From the NCBI GenBank assembly GCA_024639905.1, contig JAHEGE010000001.1:372001-436000 (forward strand): DNA of 64,000 nt. Direction: 5' to 3'. Shown here in pieces: positions 53,802 to 61,515 of the stretch (the stretch's first letter is position 1; every line of letters begins with the position of its first letter). Source of the stretch: Gammaproteobacteria bacterium. GTDB lineage: Bacteria; Pseudomonadota; Gammaproteobacteria; Pseudomonadales; Pseudohongiellaceae. The notes under the pieces are model-generated. The model worked only from the letters and a program-made list of their open reading frames with translations, searched no databases and was not told the DNA's origin. Both the position numbers and the translations under genes were made by a program.

Positions 53802-54341
53802 TTACATGCCGACGATTTCGACGCGACGATTCTGCTGGTAGGCGGCATCGTTGCTGCCACGGTCAGCAGGGCGTTCTTCGCCATAGCTCACGACTTCGAT
53901 CTGGCTGCGCGAGGCACCGTTCACGATGAGGAAGTTGAGGACGCCATTCGCGCGACGCTCGCCGAGAGCGAGGTTGTATTCACGCGTGCCGCGCTCATCG
54001 GCGTGTCCTTCGAGACGGATGCGCTTGCCTGAATTCGCAGCTAGGTCCTTAGCGTGATAAGTCAACACGTCTCGGTCCGCTTGGCGGAACTCGGCAACAT
54101 CGAAATCGAAGTAGAACACCGTGGTGTTGAGCGCATTGCGCATCATGCGCTCTTCAGCGGCTGCGGCACGAGCGCGGGCCTCGGCTTCGAGTTCTTGTGC
54201 TCGGCGAGTTGTCGCATCTACACCGCTCTCGGTTTCGGCGACTGCGGGTTCCTGCACTTCTTCGCCGGTCGAGCTACAGGCCGCGAGGCCGGTTAGCGAG
54301 AGAATCAGAATAGCCATTTTCGCCAGTTGTGTGATCTTCAT
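53802..54341 (-). CDS. pal: Peptidoglycan-associated lipoprotein Pal
   Basis: Pal is the outer-membrane OmpA-type lipoprotein of the Tol-Pal system that binds peptidoglycan. The 179-residue protein has a lipoprotein signal ending in LTGLAACSS, an Ala/Glu/Arg coiled linker ([20 protein letters not shown]), and the OmpA-like domain with VFYFDFDVAEFRQADRDVL, RLEGHADERGTREYNLALGE and VSYGEERP. The domain is complete. tolQRAB and ybgF, normally adjacent, are absent in this window, so this is either a relocated pal or a Pal-like paralogue. It is preceded by AGGAG before the ATG and followed by a strong terminator. Confidence 0.9.
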   Translation of the reverse strand: MKITQLAKMAILILSLTGLAACSSTGEEVQEPAVAETESGVDATTRRAQELEAEARARAAAAEERMMRNALNTTVFYFDFDVAEFRQADRDVLTYHAKDLAANSGKRIRLEGHADERGTREYNLALGERRANGVLNFLIVNGASRSQIEVVSYGEERPADRGSNDAAYQQNRRVEIVGM

Positions 54342-54411
54342 GTCAGCTCCTGCTTATGTGTGACGTGGGCAATGATCCAGAGGTTGTATCAAAAGTTATA
54401 ACGTCGAAAGA

Positions 54412-54440
54412 ATATAGCATTTGCTAGGTGAATGCTATAT
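54412..54440. promoter_or_regulatory. 10-bp inverted repeat upstream of pal
   Basis: ATATAGCATT (54412-54421) and AATGCTATAT (54431-54440) are a perfect inverted repeat separated by 9 bases. It lies about 71 bases before the pal start codon and contains a -10-like TATATT on the minus strand, so a dimeric regulator site overlapping the pal promoter is possible. Confidence 0.45.
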
Positions 54441-54534
54441 CCCCAAACTAAATATCAACGCATCCTGCGCTTCTTGATTAGTATTGCTCAGCGGCTCTGG
54501 AGCGCCGTGGTCCGTGGCCTGTAGGCCTAGAGAG

Positions 54535-54558
54535 AAAATCGAGCAAGCGTTCGATTTT
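54535..54558. promoter_or_regulatory. Inverted repeat upstream of the acyl-CoA dehydrogenase cluster
   Basis: AAAATCGAGC (54535-54544) pairs with GTTCGATTTT (54549-54558) through 10 positions, one of them G-T, around the 4-base loop AAGC. It lies 289 bases before the first dehydrogenase gene. A run of T continues on the plus strand, so it could act as a terminator-like hairpin, attenuator or operator. Confidence 0.4.
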
Positions 54559-54846
54559 TACTTATCAACCCTTTGCAATAGTGCTAGGCTTGGGATCACT
54601 AAGCGGGGGCGTCCTAGCGCTAACGGGGGTGGGTGGATTTCACGCCGCAAGCAGCAAGTTAGGAACAATAAGAACCCGCTCGCGGAGACCTCAGCTTGGA
54701 TGCTGACACGGTGCTCGGCACCAGAGCTTGGAATCTAGAACCCAGATCAAGGATTTCCGCGTAGAACCATCAGAACGAGACGAAGATCAATTAGCCAGCG
54801 AGCTAGGCCAGCGTCCGGCGCAGCCTGGTCGAATAGGAGAAAACCA

Positions 54847-56046
54847 GTGAATGCAGATTTTACCACGGAAGAGTTAGCCTTCCAGTCCGAGGTGCGTGAG
54901 TTCCTCGCCAATGAATTTCCGGCCGAATTGAAGCATAAGGTCGACAACCGCATCCGCCTGAGCAAGGAAGAGATCGTCCGCTGGCAGAAAATCCTTCATA
55001 AAAAAGGGTGGATGGCGCCTAACTGGCCACAGGAATACGGTGGTACAGGCTGGACGCCGACGCAAAAGTACATTTTTAGCACCGAGATGGGCCTAATGGG
55101 CGCGCCTGAGCCGACGCCGTTTGGCGTGACCATGGTTGCTCCGGTCATAATGGCCTACGGCACTGAGGAGCAGAAGCAGCGTTTCCTCCCTGATATTCTC
55201 GAGAGCAATGTGTGGTGGTGTCAGGGTTACTCTGAGCCTAACGCCGGTTCTGACCTCGCCTCACTCAAGACCATGGCCGTGCGCGATGGCGATTACTATG
55301 TGGTGAATGGCAACAAGACTTGGAACACCTACGGCCAATACGCCGACTGGATTTTCTGCTTGGTGCGCACCGACAACAGCGTCAAGAAACAGGAAGGCAT
55401 CAGCTTCCTGCTTATCGATATGAAGACTCCGGGCATCACGCTCAAGCCGATCGTCTTGCTCGATGGCCATGCCGAAGTTAACGAAGTCTTTTTCGACGAT
55501 GTCCGCGTGCCAGTGGAGAATCTTATCGGCGAAGAGAATAAGGGTTGGACCTACGCAAAGGTACTCCTGACTCACGAGCGCACGAACATTGCCGGCGTAC
55601 CACGTGGCAAGCGTCGTCTTGCTTCTCTCAAGCGCATTGCTGCAGAGACTGACGACGGCTTCGGCGGCACGATGGCTGAAAACGCTGATTTCAAGGCGCA
55701 ACTTGCCGAGGCAGAGATCGAATTGCAGGCCCTGGAATATGCTGAATTGCGCACGCTTGCGGCGCTGAGTGTCGGCAAAGCACCTGGCCCCGAGTCGTCA
55801 ATTTTGAAGATCGTCGGCACCGAGCTTGCGCAGAAGATGGACGAGATGACTGTGGAATTGGCCGGTTACAACTGTCTGCCTTTTGTTCCAGAGCAGTTCG
55901 AAGAAGGTTTCGAAGGCGAGCAGATGGGCCCCGGTAGCTCCGCAGCCGCCGCCATTAATTACTTCAACAATCGCAAGCTTTCCATCTTTGGCGGTTCTAA
56001 CGAAGTGCAGCGCAACATCATCAGTAAGGCGGTGCTGGGGCTCTAA
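54847..56046 (+). CDS. Acyl-CoA dehydrogenase, large-subunit type (PimC-like)
   Basis: Acyl-CoA dehydrogenases introduce an alpha,beta double bond using FAD. The 399-residue protein starts at GTG 54847, with AGGAG eight bases upstream. Family marks are FLANEFPAELKHKV, GWMAPNWPQEYGGTGW, CQGYSEPNAGSDLAS (FAD/substrate loop), FDDVRVPVENLIGEENKGW and FGGSNEVQRNIISKAVLGL. The usual catalytic Glu at the YEGT-type site reads IFGGS, so the base must lie elsewhere or in the partner. Resemblance is to PimC-type subunits that pair with a smaller partner in a heterotetramer, and the partner gene follows after 54 bases. Confidence 0.9.
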   Translation: MNADFTTEELAFQSEVREFLANEFPAELKHKVDNRIRLSKEEIVRWQKILHKKGWMAPNWPQEYGGTGWTPTQKYIFSTEMGLMGAPEPTPFGVTMVAPVIMAYGTEEQKQRFLPDILESNVWWCQGYSEPNAGSDLASLKTMAVRDGDYYVVNGNKTWNTYGQYADWIFCLVRTDNSVKKQEGISFLLIDMKTPGITLKPIVLLDGHAEVNEVFFDDVRVPVENLIGEENKGWTYAKVLLTHERTNIAGVPRGKRRLASLKRIAAETDDGFGGTMAENADFKAQLAEAEIELQALEYAELRTLAALSVGKAPGPESSILKIVGTELAQKMDEMTVELAGYNCLPFVPEQFEEGFEGEQMGPGSSAAAAINYFNNRKLSIFGGSNEVQRNIISKAVLGL

Positions 56047-56100
56047 GCCCCCCGCTAGCTAAAGCGATTGATCACAACTAATTCGTAAGAGGTTTCAAAA

Positions 56101-57234
56101 GTGGATTTTTCATATTCCGAAGAGCAGCAAATGCTGCAAGAAAGCGTTCAGAAGTTCGTGATGCAGAAATACGACTTCTACACGCGTGACGACATCATCA
56201 AGACAGAAGCTGGCTACAGCACAGAAAACTGGACGATGTTTGCCGAGCTAGGTTGGCTGACCGTTCCTTTTAGCGAGGAAGACGGCGGCTTTGGCGGCAA
56301 TGCAGTCGATCTCATGGTCATGATGGAAGAATTTGGCAAAGGCATGCTAGTCGAGCCTTACCTCTCGGCTGCGGTCATGGGCGGCACACTCGTCGCAAAC
56401 CTCGGCAATGATGAGCAGAAATCGGCTCTGATACCACAGATCATGGAAGGCGGGCTCATTACCGCTGTGGCCTACGCAGAACAGGGCAGCCGCTTTAATC
56501 CGCTGAACGTGAAGACGAGCGCCGCGGCTGAGGGTGGAGACGTCGTACTTAACGGTGCCAAGGTTGCCGTGTTGGGCGCACCTAATGCTCAAATCCTTAT
56601 TGTTAGTGCTCGCGACTCCGGTGCGCAGACCGATGCTGAAGGTATTTCCCTTTATCTCGTCGAAGCTTCTGCCCCGGGCGTTGCGATCACTCCATTCACA
56701 ACCATCGACGGACGCAAGTCTGGCGACGTGACGCTGACCGACGTGCGGGTTCCCGCAAGTGCGCGCCTCGGTGCTGCTGGCGGCGCCGCAGCGGCACTGT
56801 CTGCGGTAATCGATCGTGCAACCCTCGCCGCGGCCGCGGAAGCGGTTGGTGCGATGGATTCACTGCTAGCAAAGACTGTCGAATACAGCAAGACGCGTAA
56901 GCAGTTTGGTACTGCTATCGGCACGTTCCAAGCGCTACAGCACCGCATGGCTGATATGTTCATTCAATGCCAACTCGCACGTTCGATCGTGGTGCGCGCG
57001 GCGATGATTCTCGACGGCGATGACGACGCAGCTACGAAGGCGAAGGCTGTCTCCTCAGCTAAGTCTCGAGTGGGTAAATCGATTCGCCTTGTTGGCCAAG
57101 AGGCGGTGCAGATTCACGGCGGTATCGGCGTAACCGACGAGCTCGATGTGGGGCACCTGTTCAAGCGTGTGACTGCGCTGGATCTCATGTTCGGCAACGC
57201 GGAGTATCATCTCCAGCGCTTCGCATCGCTTTAA
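56101..57234 (+). CDS. Acyl-CoA dehydrogenase, small-subunit type (PimD-like)
   Basis: The 377-residue protein is the second acyl-CoA dehydrogenase of the cluster. It has the N-terminal domain MDFSYSEEQQMLQESVQKFV, GWLTVPFSEEDGGFGG, a middle beta domain and the C-terminal helical bundle with FGTAIGTFQALQHRMADMFI and VQIHGGIGVTDEL. The FAD-binding Arg in SKTRKQFG is present, but the YEGT-type Glu position reads MFGNA. Start is GTG 56101. The pair resembles PimC/PimD of Rhodopseudomonas, one large and one small subunit. Its 3' end is 10 bases from the histidine phosphatase gene. Confidence 0.9.
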   Translation: MDFSYSEEQQMLQESVQKFVMQKYDFYTRDDIIKTEAGYSTENWTMFAELGWLTVPFSEEDGGFGGNAVDLMVMMEEFGKGMLVEPYLSAAVMGGTLVANLGNDEQKSALIPQIMEGGLITAVAYAEQGSRFNPLNVKTSAAAEGGDVVLNGAKVAVLGAPNAQILIVSARDSGAQTDAEGISLYLVEASAPGVAITPFTTIDGRKSGDVTLTDVRVPASARLGAAGGAAAALSAVIDRATLAAAAEAVGAMDSLLAKTVEYSKTRKQFGTAIGTFQALQHRMADMFIQCQLARSIVVRAAMILDGDDDAATKAKAVSSAKSRVGKSIRLVGQEAVQIHGGIGVTDELDVGHLFKRVTALDLMFGNAEYHLQRFASL

Positions 57235-57244
57235 GCTCGCGCCC

Positions 57245-57955
57245 ATGAGCGAGCTTATTCTTGTCCGTCACGGGCAAGCTTCCTTTGGCGCTGAGTCCTA
57301 CGATAAGCTCAGCGACAAAGGCATCGAACAGGCGCAAATACTCGCCCAGCACTGGCAGTCGCTGGGCGAGCGTTTCGACCATCTCTACAGCGGTAATCTC
57401 CTGCGTCAGCGCGAAACCGCACACGAACTCCTGCCTCTGATCGCAGGCGCACCCTCCGCGTCCGTTGAACTGGCCGGATTCAATGAATACAACGGCGACC
57501 CCCTAATTCGCACCCATCTTCGGGATTTGCGCGAGGCGGGTGACCATAGCGGTCCTACTGACTGGCCGATTCAAGACGAGCGTCAGTTTCAAAAAATCTT
57601 TGAGGTGGCGACCGAGCGATGGATTCAAGACGATCTTGATCCTCGCGACGAGATAGAAGGCTTCGAGAAGTGGGTAGATTTTAAGGCGCGAGTCTACGGT
57701 GCTTTAGACGAGGTCATGGCGCGTCACAGCCGCGGCAGCCGCGTCGTAGTCGCAACGTCCGGTGGCGTGATAGCCATGGCGCTGCAGAGAGTGTTAAATT
57801 TCCCCGATGAACACGTGATTGCAACCAACTGGATGGTGCGCAATAGTGCGGTGACGCGGTTTATTTACGGTAACGGCAAGCTATCGCTCACCCAGTTTAA
57901 TAACTTGGCGCACCTAGAAAACACGGAGCACCAGCATAAAATCACCTTCCGCTAG
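57245..57955 (+). CDS. Histidine-phosphatase (phosphoglycerate-mutase-like) protein
   Basis: This 236-residue protein has the RHG catalytic motif in ELILVRHGQASFGAESYDKL, with His as phospho-acceptor, and RQRETAHELLPL (second Arg region). VVATSGGVIAMALQRVL carries the later His region as SGG rather than the usual H, so the second catalytic His is not evident at the expected site and activity needs testing. Family members dephosphorylate sugars, nucleotides or other small phosphate esters. It lies 10 bases after the dehydrogenase and before the kinase gene, suggesting a phosphate-ester step in the same pathway. Confidence 0.83.
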   Translation: MSELILVRHGQASFGAESYDKLSDKGIEQAQILAQHWQSLGERFDHLYSGNLLRQRETAHELLPLIAGAPSASVELAGFNEYNGDPLIRTHLRDLREAGDHSGPTDWPIQDERQFQKIFEVATERWIQDDLDPRDEIEGFEKWVDFKARVYGALDEVMARHSRGSRVVVATSGGVIAMALQRVLNFPDEHVIATNWMVRNSAVTRFIYGNGKLSLTQFNNLAHLENTEHQHKITFR

Positions 57956-58012
57956 CCTGCACCCCCCTGGTGTGCTGGATGGCGTGGTAGAAAAACAAGA
58001 AGAGGGCAAGCC

Positions 58013-59098
58013 TTGACGAACGTGAATGAAGAACTAGTCGATCAGGCGGGAACGATCCGCGAAGGCGAGGAGCTAGACCTCGACGTGCTACGCCAGTACC
58101 TCGAGCCGATACTCGGTGCGAAGGCGTCCAATTTGCAAGTAAAGCAATTCCCCGGTGGCTTCTCCAATCTCACCTATCTGCTTAGCAGCGGCGATGAGCG
58201 TTGGGTGCTAAGGCGCCCGCCGTTTGGCAGCAAAGTAAAGTCTGCGCACGATATGTCACGCGAGTTTAAGATCCTGTCTGCGCTTCAAGGGGTCTTCCCC
58301 TACGGGCCCAAGCCTGTTCATTTCTGTGAAGATCAGGCGGTGCTCGGTTGCGATTTTTATCTCATGAGTTATATCGAGGGGCTGGTTATTCGCCGCGAAT
58401 ATCCCGCCGCGCTGAACTTTTCGCCGGATCAGGTGCGTGAACAATTGTTCAATTTTTTCGACGTGCTCTCAGAGCTTCACTCGGTTGATCTTGTCGAAGC
58501 CGGGCTCGATACCTTCGGCCGTCCCCAGGGCTATGTTCAGCGTCAAGTCGATGGCTGGTGTAAGCGCTGGGTCGACGCAGTGACTCCCGATACAGTCAAT
58601 TGCGATGCGACGATGCAATGGCTGCAAGACAACATGCCCGCCGAGAGTGGTAAGGCCAGCGTTATCCACAATGACTACAAGACAGACAATGTCATCTTTT
58701 CGCTAGACAACCCGATGCAGGTGATCGGCATACTCGACTGGGAAATGGCTACAGTCGGCGATCCGCTCATGGATCTCGGCTGCACGCTGGGTTATTGGAC
58801 GCAAATGGATGACCCCGACTTCTTTCGGCAATATCGCACGATGCCAAGCGACGTGCCGGGCGCTCCCACCCGTGCTGAAATTGTAGCGAGATTCTCCGAA
58901 AAGACCGGGTTGCCGGTCGACAATTTCGCGTTCTATTTCGTGTTTGGCCTATTCCGTCTGGGTGTTATTGGGCAGCAGATTTACTACCGCTATTATCACG
59001 GTCACACCAAAGACGAACGCTTCGCGATGATGGTGAAGAAAACGGACGTGCTGCAACGCATGAGCGAAATGATTATGCGCGGCGAGATCACCTCGTAA
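58013..59098 (+). CDS. Aminoglycoside-phosphotransferase-fold kinase (ACAD10/11- or LvaA-like)
   Basis: The 361-residue protein has the APH kinase fold. The nucleotide loop is QFPGGFSNLTYLL, the catalytic Brenner motif is VIHNDYKTDNVIF (His219, Asp221, Asn226), and the metal Asp242 is in ILDWEMATVGDPLMDLG. Start TTG 58013 follows an AGAGGG-like site. Homologous kinase domains of this type occur beside acyl-CoA dehydrogenases in mammalian ACAD10/11 and in the LvaA-LvaC levulinate pathway, where the 4-hydroxyacyl-CoA hydroxyl is phosphorylated before elimination. The same arrangement is seen here, two genes from the dehydrogenases. Substrate is inferred, not shown. Confidence 0.88.
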   Translation: MTNVNEELVDQAGTIREGEELDLDVLRQYLEPILGAKASNLQVKQFPGGFSNLTYLLSSGDERWVLRRPPFGSKVKSAHDMSREFKILSALQGVFPYGPKPVHFCEDQAVLGCDFYLMSYIEGLVIRREYPAALNFSPDQVREQLFNFFDVLSELHSVDLVEAGLDTFGRPQGYVQRQVDGWCKRWVDAVTPDTVNCDATMQWLQDNMPAESGKASVIHNDYKTDNVIFSLDNPMQVIGILDWEMATVGDPLMDLGCTLGYWTQMDDPDFFRQYRTMPSDVPGAPTRAEIVARFSEKTGLPVDNFAFYFVFGLFRLGVIGQQIYYRYYHGHTKDERFAMMVKKTDVLQRMSEMIMRGEITS

Positions 59099-59128
59099 TT
59101 GCCGCGAACTAAAACAGGGAATACTAAG

Positions 59129-59920
59129 ATGAATTTAGCATTAGGCGATTTGTTCGCCATCGCAGGTAAAGTGGCCATTGTCACCGGCGGCTCGCGCGGC
59201 ATTGGCAAGATGATCGCGGCAGGCTTCGTTGCCAATGGCGTCAAGACGTACATTACCGCGCGCAAGGCTGAGGCCTGTGCTGAGACCGCAGCAGAGCTGT
59301 CGCAGGTCGGGCATTGCATCGCGCTTCCGGCAGACCTGTCGACCAAGGAAGGGCGTGAGGCATTCGTCGCGGAGATCAAGTCGCGCGAGTCGAAGATCGA
59401 TATCCTCGTGAACAACGCTGGAGCCGCTTGGGGTGCTCCGTTCGAGGAGTATCCCGATGAGGGCTATGACAAAGTCATGGACATTAACGTTAAGGCGATC
59501 TTTACCCTGACTCGCGACCTTATGCCGCTGCTGACCCACGACGCGAGCCCACAAAATCCAAGCCGTGTGATCAACATCGGCTCTATCGATGGGCTGCGCG
59601 TGTCGACCATGGATAATTTCGCGTATGGCGCGAGCAAGGCTGCTGTGCATTTCTTGACGAAGAATTTGGCTCTGCGACTTGGGCCTAAGGGAGTGACCGT
59701 GAACGCAATCGCGCCAGGCGCTTTCCAGAGTCATATGATGAACGCGACCTTGGAAAAATTTCAGGACAAGATCGAAGATGAAAATCCGCTTGGCCGTATC
59801 GGGTCTCCCGAGGACATGGCAGGGCTCGCAGTGTACCTTGCCTCGAATGCGTCCAAATACATGACGGGGCAGGTTATCGCCTTAGACGGTGGTCGCCACA
59901 TCGGCGCGCGACAAGACTAA
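59129..59920 (+). CDS. Short-chain dehydrogenase/reductase in the acyl-CoA cluster
   Basis: This 263-residue NAD(P)-dependent SDR shows the TGxxxGIG cofactor motif in AIVTGGSRGIGKMIAAGFVA, NNAG in ILVNNAGAAWG, the active-site Tyr-Lys in NFAYGASKAAVHFL and the C-terminal PG region VNAIAPGAFQSHM, ending with ALDGGRHIG. Start ATG 59129 has CAGGGA eight bases upstream. It is 31 bases after the kinase gene, so it is probably the last enzyme of the catabolic cluster, perhaps oxidising a hydroxyacyl intermediate. Substrate unknown. Confidence 0.88.
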   Translation: MNLALGDLFAIAGKVAIVTGGSRGIGKMIAAGFVANGVKTYITARKAEACAETAAELSQVGHCIALPADLSTKEGREAFVAEIKSRESKIDILVNNAGAAWGAPFEEYPDEGYDKVMDINVKAIFTLTRDLMPLLTHDASPQNPSRVINIGSIDGLRVSTMDNFAYGASKAAVHFLTKNLALRLGPKGVTVNAIAPGAFQSHMMNATLEKFQDKIEDENPLGRIGSPEDMAGLAVYLASNASKYMTGQVIALDGGRHIGARQD

Positions 59921-59943
59921 GGCACTCAGCCAAGGAGTACTCG

Positions 59944-60567
59944 GTGGCAAAGCCTCAGCCATACCCTAACGCGTTAGTCGTGGGTGCCGCTTTCGTCAGC
60001 GGGTTCTGTATTATGACGATCGAGATGCTTGGCGCCCGCATCATGGCGCCTTATTTCGGCGGCAGCTTGTCGGTATGGGGCAGCATCCTTACGGTGTTCA
60101 TGCTCGCGCTCGCCTGTGGCTATCTTATCGGTGGTAGGCTTTCAGCGCGCAGGCCAAGCCTCGTAAGCTATGCGACTTTTTTCCTTGGCGCCGCGATTAC
60201 TAGCCTGCCTATCATCCTGCTAGCGGATGAAATCATGCGGCCTATATTCCTCGCTATAGAAGACCCTCGCTACGGCTCGCTGTTGGCCTCGATGTTTCTG
60301 TATTTTATTCCTACCACCATCCTCGGCATGATCTCTCCCTATTCGGTGCGTTTGCTCGTGCAACACAGCGATCACAGCGGGCAGAAGGCGGGCTTACTGT
60401 TTTTTGTCTCGACGCTCGGCAGCGCCGCGGGAACGCTCGGCACTTCTTTCTATTTCGTCTTGTGGTTCGAGGTTAATGAGATCGTGTTTGGTACTGCAGC
60501 CGTGCTCGCGCTAATAGGCATGATGCTCGCAGCGGTGGGGATAAGTGAGAAACGCTATGCGGACTAA
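59944..60567 (+). CDS. Membrane half of a split fused MFS/spermidine-synthase-like protein
   Basis: This 207-residue protein is almost all membrane segments: VVGAAFVSGFCIMTIEMLGARI, SVWGSILTVFMLALACGYLI, YATFFLGAAITSLPIILLA, LLASMFLYFIPTTILGMI, LLFFVSTLGSAAGTLGTSF and VFGTAAVLALIGMMLAAVG. The EMLGARIMAPYFGGSLSVWGS stretch is the N-terminal signature of the fused MFS/spermidine synthase family. In most relatives the catalytic-fold domain continues in the same polypeptide; here the frame ends and a separate gene overlaps it by 11 bases or more. Start GTG 59944 with AAGGAG eight bases upstream. Confidence 0.83.
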   Translation: MAKPQPYPNALVVGAAFVSGFCIMTIEMLGARIMAPYFGGSLSVWGSILTVFMLALACGYLIGGRLSARRPSLVSYATFFLGAAITSLPIILLADEIMRPIFLAIEDPRYGSLLASMFLYFIPTTILGMISPYSVRLLVQHSDHSGQKAGLLFFVSTLGSAAGTLGTSFYFVLWFEVNEIVFGTAAVLALIGMMLAAVGISEKRYAD

Positions 60568-61441
60568 AGTACTGTTGCTTCTCAGCGCTCTCCTGCTAAG
60601 CCTGCCATTGACGGCTGAAACGCTGCACGAGGAGCGCTCGCTGTACAGGGATATTACGGTGACACAGGAGGGGACGCGGCGCTGCCTGGTGTTCAATGTG
60701 CATCGAGGAGATCGTAATCAGACCTGCATGAACACAGCCGATCCAGAGCGCCTCGTGTTCGAGTATGCGAAGATGACTTTCGCCGGCTTGTTGCTAAAAC
60801 CCGAACCCCAGCGAATCCTTATCGCCGGTCTCGGAGGTGGCTCTTTGCCACTGACCCTGACGGCACTCTATCCCGATGCGACGATCGATGTCATTGAGAT
60901 CGATCAGGCCGTGGTGAATGTGGCGAAAGACTATTTTGGTTTCGCCGAGACAGACAAGGTCAAAGTAAGCGTCAATGACGCGCGTGTTTTCGTTAAGCGG
61001 GCTGGGCTTCTCGAGCAGCGGTACGATTTTGTGATTCTGGATGCCTTCACTGGCGACTACATTCCGGAGCACCTGCTCACAGAAGAATTCCTCGAGGAGG
61101 TGCGCGCAATCATGGCGCCCGAGGCGGTGCTCGTCGCGAATACTTTTTCGACTAGCCGCTTTTACGATCACGAGTCGGAAACCTACCAGCAAGTGTTTGG
61201 TGAGTTCTTCAATTTCAAACTGCCCAGTTCGGGAAATCGTATCATTATCGCCCGCGATACTCCGTTGCCAGCGCGTGGCGAGCTGATGGTCGCGGCGCGT
61301 GAGCTTTCTGCACGAGTGCAGCGCTTTGGGGTGCCCTTGTTGGAGTATCCGAATCGGCTCTCGACGCGGATAGATTGGGATAGGAGTCGGCGCGTGCTGA
61401 CCGATCAATACTCGCCGTCTAACCTTCTTAGGGATAACTAA
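60557..61441 (+). CDS. Spermidine-synthase-like methyltransferase-fold half
   Basis: The 294-residue protein starts with a signal-like segment (VLLLLSALLLSLPLTAE), then a spermidine-synthase-like SAM fold: ILIAGLGGGSLPLTLTALYP, IDVIEIDQAVVNVAKDYFGF and DARVFVKRAGLL. True spermidine synthases have GGGDGG at the first motif and a DSTDP loop; here they read GLGGGSLP and LDAFTGDYIPEHL, so polyamine-binding and catalytic aspartates are absent. A true spermidine synthase function is therefore unlikely. The N-terminal segment may be a periplasmic export signal or the last membrane anchor of the split partner. Start ATG 60557, or GTG 60545. Confidence 0.82.
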   Translation: MRTKVLLLLSALLLSLPLTAETLHEERSLYRDITVTQEGTRRCLVFNVHRGDRNQTCMNTADPERLVFEYAKMTFAGLLLKPEPQRILIAGLGGGSLPLTLTALYPDATIDVIEIDQAVVNVAKDYFGFAETDKVKVSVNDARVFVKRAGLLEQRYDFVILDAFTGDYIPEHLLTEEFLEEVRAIMAPEAVLVANTFSTSRFYDHESETYQQVFGEFFNFKLPSSGNRIIIARDTPLPARGELMVAARELSARVQRFGVPLLEYPNRLSTRIDWDRSRRVLTDQYSPSNLLRDN

Positions 61442-61515
61442 GTAGGCTGATAATAGAACGCATCTTACTCAGTAGGTCCTGAGAGGCGTCGCTGCAGCGC
61501 CGTGCTCCGAGGGTG

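Larger units (their letters stand above)
54342..54846. other. 505-base intergenic region between pal and the acyl-CoA dehydrogenase cluster
   Basis: No gene is supported here. An 84-codon frame at 54484-54738 lacks a ribosome site and recognisable motifs and is rejected. The region must hold promoters for pal (leftward) and the dehydrogenase cluster (rightward) and carries two inverted repeats at 54412-54440 and 54535-54558. A G-rich stretch (54600-54640) is seen, but nothing else recognisable. Confidence 0.6.

Noticed and set aside
54484-54738. 84-codon frame in the pal to acyl-CoA dehydrogenase gap
   Set aside because: No ribosome site, no conserved motif and an odd composition; it overlaps an inverted repeat.
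59944-61441. Active spermidine synthase
   Set aside because: GGGDGG and DSTDP catalytic motifs are replaced, so only the fold, not the activity, is supported.
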